Positions 13,701 to 23,869 of a stretch of 64,000 bases of DNA are shown here, one piece after another. Every line of letters begins with the position of its first letter. The stretch's first letter is position 1. The stretch spans positions 496,001 through 560,000 of the forward strand of contig NC_018396.1 in the NCBI RefSeq assembly GCF_000208865.1, in the 5' to 3' direction. Both the position numbers and the translations under genes were made by a program. This DNA is from Neospora caninum Liverpool (lineage: Eukaryota; Apicomplexa; Conoidasida; Eucoccidiorida; Sarcocystidae). The notes under the pieces were generated by a model. The model had not been told where the DNA came from and made no database searches. It was given only the letters and a program-made list of their open reading frames with translations.

Positions 13701-16700
13701 GTGGGCAGCAGATTCCAACGCAGATACAGAAGCAGACCGGTCGGAAGCCGGCGGTAACACGCAGCATGATGCATGCACCAAGTGTGGCGCCAGAGCGCTG
13801 CATGCGCTAGCTGTCGGCCTCTTGACGCGCCAGGCTCTCCTCCCGATCCTTCCCAACCCTCTGCCTTCGTACGGCTCCCAGGTACTCCTCGAGGCACTGG
13901 AGTGGGGAGCGAGAAGAAACGAAGACACACAAGACGGAAAAGGCGAGGGCGGAGACGAGAGACGTGCGGATTGGAGACGCGGAAAGACTTGCAAAGATGC
14001 CGTGTCTGTTGGAGACGGGAGAAATCCAGAAGGCGCAATATCGAAGCACGCGCGTGGAACGAGGAAAGGCAAGGCCAGTGCGGTCTCGGAAGAAACAGGG
14101 GATGGTCCGGCATCGTTGCCTGCGAATCCTGTTCCTGTTCCTGCATCGTCTTCTGCCTGTTCACAGTGTTGCTGCTGTTGCTTGTATTCGCCTTCTCCTT
14201 CTCCTCATTCTCTCGCCGTTCTCTTTCCTCTCCTCAAACTGGCCGCCTTCGTTCTGTCGTGCACAGTCTCGGCCAAGGCCGACGGGCTGCCTGCATGCGC
14301 AGCGTTCCACCTATTTCTAGGTGACCCGAATAGACAGGAATACCTGCAGGGACATGCTTCTCTCCAGTCAGACGACTGCCCTCTTCAGGATGGCCCTTCT
14401 TCCTCCTCAAATTCGTCGTCTTCTCCCTCTATCCCATTCCGACCTGTTTGCGGAGACGTTGCTGGAGGCGCTGCGGATTCTCGGGGGGACAGTGCGGTTG
14501 CGGAACTCGTGGCGAGCCTGCGCACTGCTGCGAGGGAGTTGGCGGAGGGGCGAGACAAGCAGGCAAAGGACGGAAGTGGACAGAAAGAAAATTGGGGAAG
14601 CGCCGGACAGGATGAGAGGAACGCCGAAAGCGCCGTGCGAGAAGGCAAAACGCAGCATGAGGACGAGTGGGAGACTGGGAGTGAAGATGACACGGACAAG
14701 AAGGACGACGAGGAAGAACTTCTAGGTGCCGCCGTGGGACAGGCTTTCCTTCTGGTTGTCTCTCTTCTCCAGGCGCTTCGATTTCTTGTCGTGGTTCCCG
14801 GCGCTCACGATTGGCATCTCGTCGACGCGCAAGAAGCCTCCAGGCGGTACTGCGTTCGCCGTCTAGCAGTCGTTGAGGACCACATTGGAAAGCTCAAACA
14901 CGAGGACGGAAGCTGCGGAGGAGACGTTGTGCACAGAGCAAAGGCGACGCAGCCCCGTGAAGACAGTGGCCACGTTCAACAGACCACACCCCGTTCCCAC
15001 GCCTCTTTGTCTCCCTCGTCTCCTCCACCCGAGCGTCCCGCCTCGCGTGGTGAAGGTTCCACGACGTCCTCTCTCCGACAGCGGCCGTTCTTGCCTGCGC
15101 GTGAAACGCTCGATTCTTGTTACAGTCGCTCAGGAGTTTCGCCAGTCATTCGAGACGTGTGGGGCGAGACGTCTGGGGACCGCATCGAGACCAGAAGGCG
15201 GTTGAACGGCGAAGAGGGAAAAACGCTTTTTCGCGTGTCCTGCGTGACACAAGTGGCGCAGAGTTTCTTTGCTCGGGCGTTCTTTGAAGAGAGACACAGA
15301 GAGAGACAGAGGCAGGGAGACCAGATGAGGCGGAGGCACGGGTCGATCGCTCCGGCAACCGTAGACGGAGTGGCGAGCAAAAACACGGAGAGAGGAAAGT
15401 TCGGAGACGGACTTTTTTCCTCGTTTGCGCCCCACGGCATCCTCTCGCGACAGGACCGCGGCGACAGTCTATCCAGTGTGTCTCGGTGCAGAGCGTCGGG
15501 CGCGAACAGCCCAGAACGCGCCAGGCGACAAAGAGAAGGAACGCCAGATAAAACCGGAGAAACCGGGGTCTGCGGCGAGGAAACAGAGAATAAGGAGCAC
15601 GCGGACCGATCGGGGAAACTTGCTGTGCTTCAGTCCGACGTCGTCTCCGTAGCTCCCTGGCTTCGTCTCGACGGGCGTGTGCATGCGTCGCTTCTCCAGG
15701 TTCTCGCACTTCGGTGTTGGACTCTGCTTACGGGCAAACCCGGGAGCTCGGCAACAGAGGTACGCGCACTCTCTCTGAAGGTGTGGGATCCCAAAATGCG
15801 GATGCAAACACCAAATGGATTGCTGTCCAGCACTAAAACAGCTCGCCCGGTGGCACGGAGTCTCATATATATATATATATATATACACCTCGTGCCTGGG
15901 GCGAAACACTTAGGGCTGTTTCTTATCTTTTTGCTGCTGTGTATGGGTTTATGCAACGTCGACGTCTATGGTCTTGTATACCAGAGTCCTAGGTGTAGGG
16001 TTTCTGGACATGTCTCCGCATGTTCCGGTGGCGAGACATCTCCGATCAACTCGTCGCGTGTTTAATTACACGTATGGTGACTATACACCTACATATATAT
16101 ATATATATATATTTGAGTGTACAGCACGTGTTCTGCTGTAGTGCATTTTTCAGCTCACGTGTCCTGCCTTTCTGGGTTGTAGGTGAAGGACGCCTTGGCG
16201 GTGTTGGACCTTGCCGACGTCGCTTTCCTTCTTCAGTCGTGGACGCGGGACGGACTTCTTCGTTGTGCCTCACTCCTTCCCTCTCCCGGGTCTTCGCCTC
16301 CATCTTCACTGCCGCTGCTCGCGTCGTCGTCTGCTGTTCTGTCTGGTGATTCGAGTCCCGGTCGCATTTCCTCGGTGTTTCCCGACTCATGCACCCCCGT
16401 CGAATGGCTTTCTACAGCCGACCAGAGGAGGAAACGGCGGCTTGGTGTCTCGGTTGCCTCCCTTGGCATCCGCGCGTCGCCCGAGTGCACCCAGACAGAG
16501 CGCGAGAGGAAGAAGCGAAGGCGCGGAGGCGAGGAGACTGGAGAAGGGGAAGGCACCGAGTGGCTGCAGAGGGGCGACGCCTCAGAGTCAACCGCAGACG
16601 GCCATGGTGACAGTAAAACCGGGGGTATGGCTATCCACTCGACGAAGACGAGAGAAGAACGACTGGTGGACCGGAGAGGTAAAACGACTGCAAGAAGACA

Positions 16701-16848
16701 TCTCGAGCCTTTGCCTGTGTCGGCCATTCGCCGCGTTACAGAGCAGGCGCAGGCTCTTGCCCTCCACGCCAAGACGCTCTACTTTCCAGAGCGAGCTGAA
16801 GACGTCCTGCCGGAATTCCGAGACTTGCTGCTTCCTCGCGCTCTCTAA
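184..16848 (+). CDS. TFIIIC largest subunit-like protein (5' partial, spans assembly gap)
   Basis: Candidate B-box-binding subunit of TFIIIC, which recruits TFIIIB to tRNA-type Pol III promoters in the nucleus. Exons placed by frame: 184-254, 969-1110, 1955-2172, 2538-2840, 3190-3330, 3611-3748, 4426-4892, 5107-5201, 5532-5722, 6094-6172, 6663-6955, 7433-7542, 7887-8181, 8828-9243, [gap], an unresolved exon after 9416, 9996-10886, 11411-11467, 12184-15759, 16183-16848. All intron phases agree except across the gap. Family-like stretches are MPLEIFLRT followed by [11 protein letters not shown] and [14 protein letters not shown], then RMGLVRVSG, then [14 protein letters not shown], which matches the family's F-W-x-x-L segment. 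[13 protein letters not shown] and a helix ending RGWVTHV precede the gap. The C-terminus ([13 protein letters not shown], [10 protein letters not shown]) resembles the terminal winged helix. About 2,800 residues are visible, longer than the human protein. Similarity is judged from memory of the family. Joining the two halves across the gap is inference. Confidence 0.55.
441..525 (+). repeat. 28-bp purine-rich minisatellite, about three copies
   Basis: A GAGACGGAGGAGG-led unit of 28 bases restarts at 441, 469 and 497. It lies within the intron between the exons at 184-254 and 969-1110. Confidence 0.85.
4426..4892 (+). CDS. TFIIIC-like gene: exon with acidic/basic insert and C2H2 zinc finger
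   Basis: This exon of the large gene starts with a hydrophobic helix ([15 protein letters not shown]) that continues the preceding exon ([10 protein letters not shown]) in phase. It then runs through an acidic, Arg-rich low-complexity stretch and ends in a C2H2 finger: C-x2-C, twelve residues, H-x4-H ([20 protein letters not shown]). After the finger comes YVLPWEKEK, which splices in phase 2 to [15 protein letters not shown] at 5107. The following intron holds two (TA)n tracts. I do not recall a C2H2 finger in animal or yeast TFIIIC largest subunits, so this is either lineage-specific or a reason to re-examine the family call. Confidence 0.6.
4922..5003. repeat. Pair of (TA)n microsatellites in one intron
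   Basis: Two TA tracts (4922-4942 and 4984-5003) lie in the 214-bp intron between the zinc-finger exon and the exon at 5107. Their presence supports the intron call. Confidence 0.9.
5322..5345. repeat. (TA)n microsatellite
   Basis: A 24-bp TA tract in the intron between the exons at 5107-5201 and 5532-5722. Confidence 0.9.
6346..6379. repeat. (TA)n microsatellite
   Basis: A 34-bp TA tract in the intron between the exons at 6094-6172 and 6663-6955. A shorter tract (5946-5961) lies in the preceding intron. Confidence 0.9.
7738..7779. repeat. (TA)n microsatellite, longest in the window
   Basis: A 42-bp pure TA tract in the intron between the exons at 7433-7542 and 7887-8181. It should be highly polymorphic between strains. 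Confidence 0.95.
8828..9243 (+). CDS. TFIIIC-like gene: last exon before the assembly gap
   Basis: The acceptor CAG at 8825-8827 joins in phase 0 to the exon ending at 8181. The reading is conserved-looking at first ([19 protein letters not shown], then a helix ending LRGWVTHVK), which fits the winged-helix/eWH part of TFIIIC largest subunits. It then becomes Arg/Ser/Glu-rich. The exon probably ends at the GTAAGG donor at 9244, because the frame meets TAA right after it. The partner exon lies in or beyond the gap, so the joined phase (2) cannot be checked. Confidence 0.55.
9316..9415. other. Assembly gap (100 N)
   Basis: Exactly 100 N, the conventional size for a gap of unknown length. It lies inside the TFIIIC-like gene. 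The sequence before it (donor at 9244) and after it (open frame reading [17 protein letters not shown], up to a TAA at 9742) belong to different exons, so at least one splice junction, and possibly whole exons, are hidden. Confidence 0.99.
9877..9903. repeat. (TA)n microsatellite
   Basis: A 27-bp TA tract about 90 bp upstream of the acceptor at 9995. It marks the sequence after the TAA at 9742 as intron. Confidence 0.9.
9996..10886 (+). CDS. TFIIIC-like gene: exon after the gap
   Basis: This exon starts after CAG at 9993-9995 and reads [17 protein letters not shown], then [16 protein letters not shown]. It continues through a polar low-complexity middle and a helical piece ([19 protein letters not shown]) to a GTACGC donor at 10887. 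The 891 nt keep phase 0 into the 57-nt exon at 11411-11467 (acidic, [19 protein letters not shown]) and then the giant exon at 12184. No clear domain is recognised here. It is assigned to the same gene because frame is continuous to the C-terminal exon. Confidence 0.55.
11829..11945 (+). repeat. 22-bp CT-rich minisatellite
   Basis: The unit CCCTGTCTACGCCCGTCT plus CTCT is repeated three times and then decays into CCCTGTCTCTGT variants. It sits in the intron between the 11411-11467 and 12184-15759 exons, upstream of the acceptor, and adds to a very long pyrimidine-rich stretch. Confidence 0.85.
12184..15759 (+). CDS. TFIIIC-like gene: giant penultimate exon
   Basis: A single 3,576-nt exon, phase 0 at both ends (acceptor CAG at 12181-12183, donor GTACGC at 15760). 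Much of it is low complexity (Glu/Gly/Arg/Ser). Short structured islands stand out: [33 protein letters not shown] text, a tryptophan-rich WGWWRD, long Leu-rich helices around 14170-14290 and 14730-14800, and an [18 protein letters not shown] helix just before the donor. That last helix leads into the terminal winged helix encoded by 16183-16848. The islands are spaced by insertions typical of coccidian proteins. Confidence 0.6.
15865..15885. repeat. (TA)n microsatellite
   Basis: A TA tract in the last intron of the TFIIIC-like gene. A second tract lies in the same intron at 16092-16112. Confidence 0.9.
16183..16848 (+). CDS. TFIIIC-like gene: terminal exon (winged-helix C-terminus)
   Basis: The acceptor is TAG at 16180-16182 and the exon continues the preceding one in phase 0. 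It begins [20 protein letters not shown] then TRDGLLRC, the pattern of the C-terminal winged helix of TFIIIC largest subunits, where a helix-turn-helix follows a start-of-domain Leu/Asp repeat. An Arg/Lys-rich linker follows. The protein ends in RDLLLPRAL with TAA at 16846-16848. The upstream intron holds two (TA)n tracts. Confidence 0.6.
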   Translation: MKDALAVLDLADVAFLLQSWTRDGLLRCASLLPSPGSSPPSSLPLLASSSAVLSGDSSPGRISSVFPDSCTPVEWLSTADQRRKRRLGVSVASLGIRASPECTQTERERKKRRRGGEETGEGEGTEWLQRGDASESTADGHGDSKTGGMAIHSTKTREERLVDRRGKTTARRHLEPLPVSAIRRVTEQAQALALHAKTLYFPERAEDVLPEFRDLLLPRAL

Positions 16849-19398
16849 AGAACGGGGAGAGACCAGTGATGAAACTTAAGGGACAGAGAAAGCTCAACGT
16901 GGGCAGCGTGCACCTCAAGCACTGGGGCGGGAGTTTGTTGCGCGAGACGGAAATATCAGGTGTGAAGCTTTGTCGTTTGACTCCGACGCTTTTCCGCATG
17001 TGAGAACAATGCAGTGAAGCACTTTCTGAGCGAAAGCAGTGCGGGAGGCATCAGCCCATTTCCCAGTCTCTGTTTGGTGCTGTGTCTGGGCGTTGTGCCT
17101 CAGCGGATATTCTTTTTTCGGTGAATACAGTCTCTGTTTTCAACCTTCACCCGTCGTTTCATCGCGTCATCCACGTGCGACTCTATTCTTGATTCCGTGC
17201 CTTCCCTTATATGTTACGCAGGTTTCCGATCGAGCTGTGTGTGTCCGTACAAGACTCGAGCCTCGGAAGAGCCTACCCGGCCGTCGCGTGTTTTCACGCG
17301 GCTGCCTGCGCGGCCGTTCCGTGTGCGAGGCTTAAGCTTTTGGCTATCGTTTTGCCTTGCTTGTCCGGTCTCCGATTGGCCGTAAAAAATGGGACCCGCG
17401 ACTTCACTGGCGGTTTTTTCCGTTCCCCCCCGAATCGTTCGGGATTGGCAACGCGCGCTTGGCAGTGATGAGCTTTGCGACTCAGCGGTTTTCTTAGGGC
17501 TGTTCTGGTGAATGGATTTGACCCGGGACCGCTTCAGCACTGTACACATTTGCGTTCAGATTAGGTGTTCACTCTTGGCACTTCCAGTTGGTGTAGCGGG
17601 TTTGAACCTGATGGGGCGCGACACCGCTGGCTCGGACGGTCAGGTCCAAAATGAAAAGAAGGCTGCCTGGCGTGCACCTGGAACCAAACTGTTAGTGGGC
17701 CTTTAACAGAAGCAAATAGAAATACACTTGAACAAACTGTTACACGGCCTACAAAGTCGCGGAAGTCTGCAGCAGACACGCTTGCTGGCACTGGATTTTG
17801 CAGTTGGATTCTCTGCTCACACCTGCAGCGTGGGCGCGAGGCCTGGCACATTTGTGTTTCTCTGGGCATTCCTAGACTGTTGCGGTTCTCTTGACGTGTA
17901 ACGATAGCAAAGGAGTGCTCTCCGCTATATATATTGCGGTGGCAGCCGAACGCTCTAGTAGATATTTTTGAACGAGCCTGTCGCGCTAAAACGGTGAACC
18001 GATTCCCATCGTTTGTAAGCGTATTACGTCTCGACACTACAAGTGCAAGTTTGCAGCATCACGTTAGGCAACTTGCAGAAAAAAATTGGTAAACAGATTC
18101 CCTCACAGAGAGAAACGCGGGCCGATCATCCTGTATATGACAACGGCAGCTTCGGCTCGAGTTCCCTCCCCACCATGTCTTTGCGGGCTAACTGCAAAAT
18201 AAGGTGGTATTCCAGCAGTTTGCTGTTTCCGGACGCTGTAGCGTAATGGTTGGCCCGCGAAACGAGAAGCTGGCACGAAAAGGAAGCATCTGCGCTTTAC
18301 ACCCTCCACTCAATCGCATATTTCTTCCATTCTCTCTCAGGCGCCATTTTTTCCTCGCCTAGGATTCGGTCCTTTTTCCCTTCCGGTGTATATTGGGCAA
18401 GAGGTTCGAGTGTCCCGGGGTTCGAGACGAACCTAGGAAGATCGTGGGGCATGTGTAGCGTGAGGCTTAGGGAAGACGGTGACAAAAGAAGTTCACTCCG
18501 GAATCTCGTTTGCCTGTGTTGTGGCTTTTCTTCTTACATGGTAATGTCAAGTGAACCGTCATGCGCAGACTAGTGGCTGCTCACGTTTTCATCAGGAAGA
18601 AGCTCGCGGAGCCTACCTCCGCGAGGCTCTCGCTCGATCTTCTGTGGTGTGTGACTAGCTGGCTGGTCGACACGCCAGTTCGACAGGGTTTCTGTGCGCG
18701 TTGTACGTGAGGGGATTTCCTCGTGCACTGGTTCCTTTAAATCGCAGCATTTTCGTCTTCCTCTTGTTCCCTGCTTCTCCCGCCTCTGTGTTGCCTCCGT
18801 GTTTTTCTCTGGCAAGGGTCGTCGCGTCTCGCTGTCTCTCAAGCCCTGCGCGTGGCCGAGTCACCACTGTCGCCTCTAGGAACCAGGAGACAGAAACGCA
18901 GTGAACGTGGCTGTGTTGGCCGTGCTGTGTCCACTGCATCTTCTTTCGTTGAGTCGAATCCCAGAGCTGCATTCATGAAACGAGTTTATTTCAGGCGTTG
19001 TGACCAGGCCACACCAAGACCCACGTGCGTTCGCATAACACGAAACCTCCTGTGAAGCGGGGAAGCCTGTCGTGAAGTCATTTCGCCATCCTTGTTCGCC
19101 GTTCTTTCGCATTTCTTCCCTCTGTCCCTCCTTTCCATGCATGGTGCTTTTCACTTCTGTGGTGCACGGCAAACTCACCCTTCCTGCCGCACTCTCCAGT
19201 GAAACGACAAGGGGAAACGAGTATCCCAAATTTGCTTTTCGGGTTCTGTTTGGCGCTACGGAACTGAGGGTAATGCAGAGACACCCTACTACGAGCTCCT
19301 CGCGCTCTTGGCCCCTTCCGCCAGCAGCTAAGGCGACCAGTATGTGTTCGCTGTGACAACCTCTGTTGCCATTTCAAACTGTCACGAAGTCCACTTTC
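16849..19398. other. Intergenic region / UTRs
   Basis: No reading frame here has a convincing start, splice pattern or recognisable protein. It should contain the 3' UTR of the TFIIIC-like gene and the promoter and 5' UTR of the gene starting at 19399. I see no tRNA or rRNA. Confidence 0.6.
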
Positions 19399-21888
19399 AT
19401 GGCTTCCTCTTCGATTCGCCAGAACAAAAATTGCCCCGAGCATGACGAGCCGGACAGAAGTTCTACGGCGGTCCCATCCGTGGCCACCCCCCGCCGTCTA
19501 AAAGAGGAGATCAAACGGAAAGAAACTGCGGGAGATGCCAGCGCCCATCTCGACGGCACTCGATCAGTTCTGTTCGAGCCATTGTCTTCTGTGGGTTCCC
19601 TTTCCGCTAAAAACGTGAACACGCCAAATAGTGTGAGCGCCTACGCTGGGGCTGTCGCTGAGAGTCGTGCTCCTCATTCTTCGATCCCTCCTGCCTCCCG
19701 CGTAGTCGTCGGCAGGTGAGTGGTTCCATCGTCTACATCCGTTTCTTCGGCAGCACAGAGACGCTCCAGTGCAGACAGAGTTGTTTACGATCCAGTGGAC
19801 GCATCGGGACAGGACGGCGAACGGCTGTACCAAAAGAGGCAAGCGGCTCAAGTGGTTAGCAACTCTTGGGTAGTGGGCGAGACTGTGAGTAGCCCATCAG
19901 CCAATTCTGCTGCAATGGATAACGGCTGCGACAGTCCAGAAAAAGGAGAGCCCGGAAACCGTCGAGATGAACAGACCCCTAGCGCTTTGCGGTCGGCTGA
20001 TGTGTTGTACAGCGACAGCAGCAATCGTTCTGTTCACGCCGACACTGAAATCATCCGCCTTTGCAGAGAAGGGGGACTCTCGCGTGCGTCCCTTCCTGCA
20101 AGCGGAGCACAGGGAGCAACTAGGGATGCGTTGTCGGCACGAGAAAGCGAGAAAACAGTGCCTTACGCGGACGGGGTTTCGAGCGAAGGTCGAGCAGAGA
20201 GTCTGCTTGCGGGAGGTTCTCTGTCTCGTGCCGGCGCGTCAGACGTGGTTTCGGATGTGAAATACATGCCTACAGCTATTGAGGGTCGTGCCACTGAAGC
20301 CAAGTGTAAAGCACGACCGCTACGGCGCTCGGTCCCCATCCTCGAAGGAGACACTCGAGGCTGTCGGCTGGTCGGGATGGCGGCTGCAGCTCGCGCGAGG
20401 AGAATCGAAAGTGGAAGTCCAAGACTGACCAATCCTTTCATGGCGTGTTGTGGCGGAGAGCAGAGACCAAGCAGGGTCGTTGCGCCGGGGGACAAAAGCA
20501 GTGAATACGGTCATTGTTTCACCGATATGCAGTCTGACAATGTAGAGGTTTTGGTCTCTGAAAGAGGAGGAAGGGGAAGGTCGACGTCTCCGCCGAGGCA
20601 AGTCTCGTCCCGTGGTCATGTTCTCGTTGCTGCACGGGCCGAAGCTTCGGGAGAAGTTGAAAAAGACTTCGCGGGCACAGGCCTACGTCATGCCGCCCCT
20701 CCCTCTGCTCCCCAGCCTCAGCTGGATTCTCATTTCGCTGTTTCGATTTCCACACATCTCCCAAATCACGGCGCCAGCGAGCGAAACGCTGCACCAGCTC
20801 CATTGCTCTTGAAAAGTCCCGAGCCATGCGCGTCATCTCAGATGGCGGCACGGCGAGTAAGAACTCCAGTCGTTGCGCCAGAGAGCCAAACCTCCGCATC
20901 CAGACGACAAAGAGACAGAGGTTTTACAGGCTGTCTCAATTTCCTCGCTTGGTGCGCGCAGCCATGTGGAGTCACCTCGGGGCCTGGAGGGAATGAATTT
21001 GTTCTTGGGCCTCCTCGACTCCATAGGAGACGCCAGTTGCCTGTGCATGTCGATGCAGGAGACAGTGACGACGGCGAACCCTTCGCGGCAGTGTTTGTCG
21101 TCAATCATACAGAGACTCGGCCCTTGTCGGTAGACCACACTGCCCCGCCTGCGGGAAAAGAAGAGAAACCTGGCGAATGTTTGGACAGGGACGAATGGTA
21201 TGGTGTAAGATCAGATACGTCGAAGACACTTTCGTCTTGTGCATCTTTCGCCTTTGATTTTCCTTGCGGAGGGTCCGGGATTTTTTCACGAGGAAAAACA
21301 ACACCACTTGCCAACGGCAAACGCGGAGAGGCCGGCGAAGGACAGGGCAGCAGAGAGAACGCACATTATAGGTTTTCGGACCCTAGTCAACACGAAGAAC
21401 CGAGGAGAGGCTATCAGGACAGAGCCTCCTTTTGTGGTTGGGGTTCGCCTGGGGGGGCGGCTTGCGGGGGCGACGGGACAGACAGAGCAGGAGACGCAGC
21501 TGGGAGGGAGAAAGCTGCGGGAAGAGAAAACGTCAAAGGCTGTCAGCCGATATGCATAAGTAGGAGGGAGGTTTGTCGCTACAAAGATGAGGCGACAGGA
21601 AAATGCTACATATACGAAGAAATTGACGAAGGGCGGAATGTGCTCCACTATGTCTGGGTAGGCGACCTGGCACACAAACCAGAGAAGGACCATGTGGTGT
21701 CGTCTAGATACTACGCAAAAAGAAGGAACACAGACGCAGGAGCAGCCGAAAAGAGGCCTACTGTCACCGTCTGCAAAATTCGAACCCTCCCCTTGTCTGT
21801 GTTGATGTCCTCCGCACACCGGGACACAAACGGTTTGCGAGGCAATCGGGGTCCGGAGGTGGATGTAAGAGCTCTTGCTCGTGACTAG
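19399..21888 (+). CDS. Unrecognised Cys/Arg/Ser-rich protein with an in-frame TGA at a splice donor
   Basis: The start ATG at 19399 opens a 106-codon frame ending GRSSRVVVG-like text at a perfect donor, CAG|GTGAGT (GT at 19716). Its TGA is the only stop before the same frame runs on to TAG at 21886-21888. The simplest reading is a tiny intron, 19716-19769 (54 bp), which restores the frame as SADRVVYDPVD. A later ATG start at 19915 is the alternative. The protein is mostly disordered, with Cys-rich islands (NPFMACCGG, LNFLAWCAQPCG) that could be palmitoylated or metal-binding. A compact C-terminal part reads CRYKDEATGKCYIYEEID then LHYVWVGDLAHK. A donor at 21865 could splice to 21948 and end the protein at 22004 instead. 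I do not recognise the family. Confidence 0.55.
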
Positions 21889-22004
21889 TCGCAATGTGGC
21901 GTGAAGGAACAGTGTCTGTCGTGTTCTTCGCTGTTTGCTTGTTTCAGACCGAGGCAATGCATGGACAGCCTCGGGATCCGGAGGCCCGAGCGGAAGGCAG
22001 TTAA

Positions 22005-22938
22005 CCGTCTGGGAGTGAGCGGAAGAGCGGAGAGAACCGGGGAACGGAATCGCCGAACGAGCAGGCAATTGCGGCAAAGGATACACAAGAAGAGAGGAAC
22101 AGGACGAGAGAAGAGATGGGCATCTTTGGAAACGCTTAAAAGCGAAGAAGTGGTGTCCGTATTGAGGGCCACTTAGTGCGTCATAGAGAGAGACGGCTCG
22201 GCGACAACGTAGTTCTGTTTCGTTCCCGCTTCTGTTCGAGAAACATGCAGGTCACCAGCTCCGCGTATCGGACTCGTTTGAGGGAAGGCTGAGCGGGACG
22301 TCTTTTCCAGGGAAGGCTAACGTTCCCTGCTGTAGGTCACCAAGCCCGTTCTTCAGAGTGATCTTGCCAGATCTATACTCAGTTGCTCTTTCTGCCGAGT
22401 CATACAGAAACGTATCGTCGCGAGGGAAGAAAAACGTGCACCAGGTTCCCTATGTTTCTCCTCATCGGGCTTTCTCGTGGATTCCAACCGTCTTTTGATG
22501 CGATCCATAGATTTATTCTGAAAGAACAGCCGAACGTTCCATGACTGTGCTGTTCCATGTAGCGTGCTGGATATTTTGCCGAGGGGTAGACGAACTACAG
22601 GGAGGTCCTGGGTGTCTCAGACGTTTGAGTGATATGCGCCTCTTTTGTGTATTTCTACTACTGTCCGCTTTCCGCTCTTCCGGGAAACCCTCTGCCCACA
22701 GGGAGACCACGGCATTTGCGGGGAAGTCACAGAGCCTGCACAGATCGGGCTTCTGTCACTGTCACCGGGGCTCCAACGGAGAAGCTGAGGAGACAGCACA
22801 GCTCGTCCGTAACATACAAAAAATGTGTGTCTGACTATATAGAGAAACGTAGTAGCCTCGTAGCTCGAATCTCAGTAGCCGTCTCCTCACCAGAGACCTC
22901 TTCGTATGCCCTAAGAGTTCAGAGCCGCGTGTTCTGGG

Positions 22939-22980
<42 letters not shown>

Positions 22981-23869
22981 CTTGTGTGACGCTCCTAGGC
23001 CAGTCCGGTTTTCGCTGTTCCAGCGGTTGGGGTTTTATGTAAGCGTAACCGTAGATGGGCGTCTTTCGAGCAGCGTTGATACACACATGGATATTTTTGA
23101 ACGCGTGTGTTTTGTCAGCTAGAAGGAACTCCTCATTCACCTTTCACGTTTTCGCTTGTAGAAAGCTCGGTGAGTGGCGTCGCAACCTGCTACCATTTCC
23201 TCCCATAGATCGATCCTCAACTTGTGGCGTGCGACTGTGCTCTTTCCCGCGCTACAAAACTGAGAAGACTCCATTTTGGTATGGAGCCTTTAACGGAAAT
23301 GTTGCCACTCTGCGCGGCGACCACAGCCACTACGATCCGGAGGCCTGTCTTGGCTGTGTGTGTTTCTTCGAAAGCTGGTACATTCCGAAAGAAGTGACTC
23401 AAGATGCTCGTCTATGCTCATCTCACTCTCTCTGTCTTCTTACCCTTCTCCCTCTTTCCCGTCATCTCTCCCTGGTTCCCTCACTTTTTCTTCCCTTTTG
23501 ACCCCTCGGCATCGCACTCATTCGCTCTGTCCTTGTTTTCGACGCCTTCCCCCTTCATCACGCCTTTTCAGTTCCTCTCACTGAGACTCTTACTTTCACT
23601 TTCGTTCACCATTCGCCCTTCCGCCTCCTCTCTTTCTTTCTCTATCGCTTCTGACTCCACCAGTCCTATCTCTCTGGACCGCGTTAGTTCGTGGAAAAGC
23701 GAGTTCCGAACCCCCAATATAGATGGGTACAAAGAAGTTACCATATCCTCCGTACAAAGCTGGCATTACGAACAGACGGATCATAGCTAGTCCATGTATT
23801 GTTACTATCACATCTCTCTTCTCGCTTTTTTCTCTTCTCCCCCTTTTTCTTCTCACCTTTCCGTCTCCT
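22005..23869. other. Convergent intergenic region with possible extra exon
   Basis: This region lies between the 3' ends of a plus-strand and a minus-strand gene. It contains a 36-bp (TA)n at 22942-22977 and a CT-rich tract at about 23415-23650. A short frame at 23162-23400 reads WYGAFNGNVATLRGDHSHYD and CLGCVCFFESWYIPKEV and looks more protein-like than its surroundings. It could be a terminal exon of the upstream gene. The rest looks non-coding. Confidence 0.35.
22942..22977. repeat. (TA)n microsatellite
   Basis: A 36-bp TA tract in the intergenic stretch downstream of the gene at 19399-21888. Confidence 0.95.
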
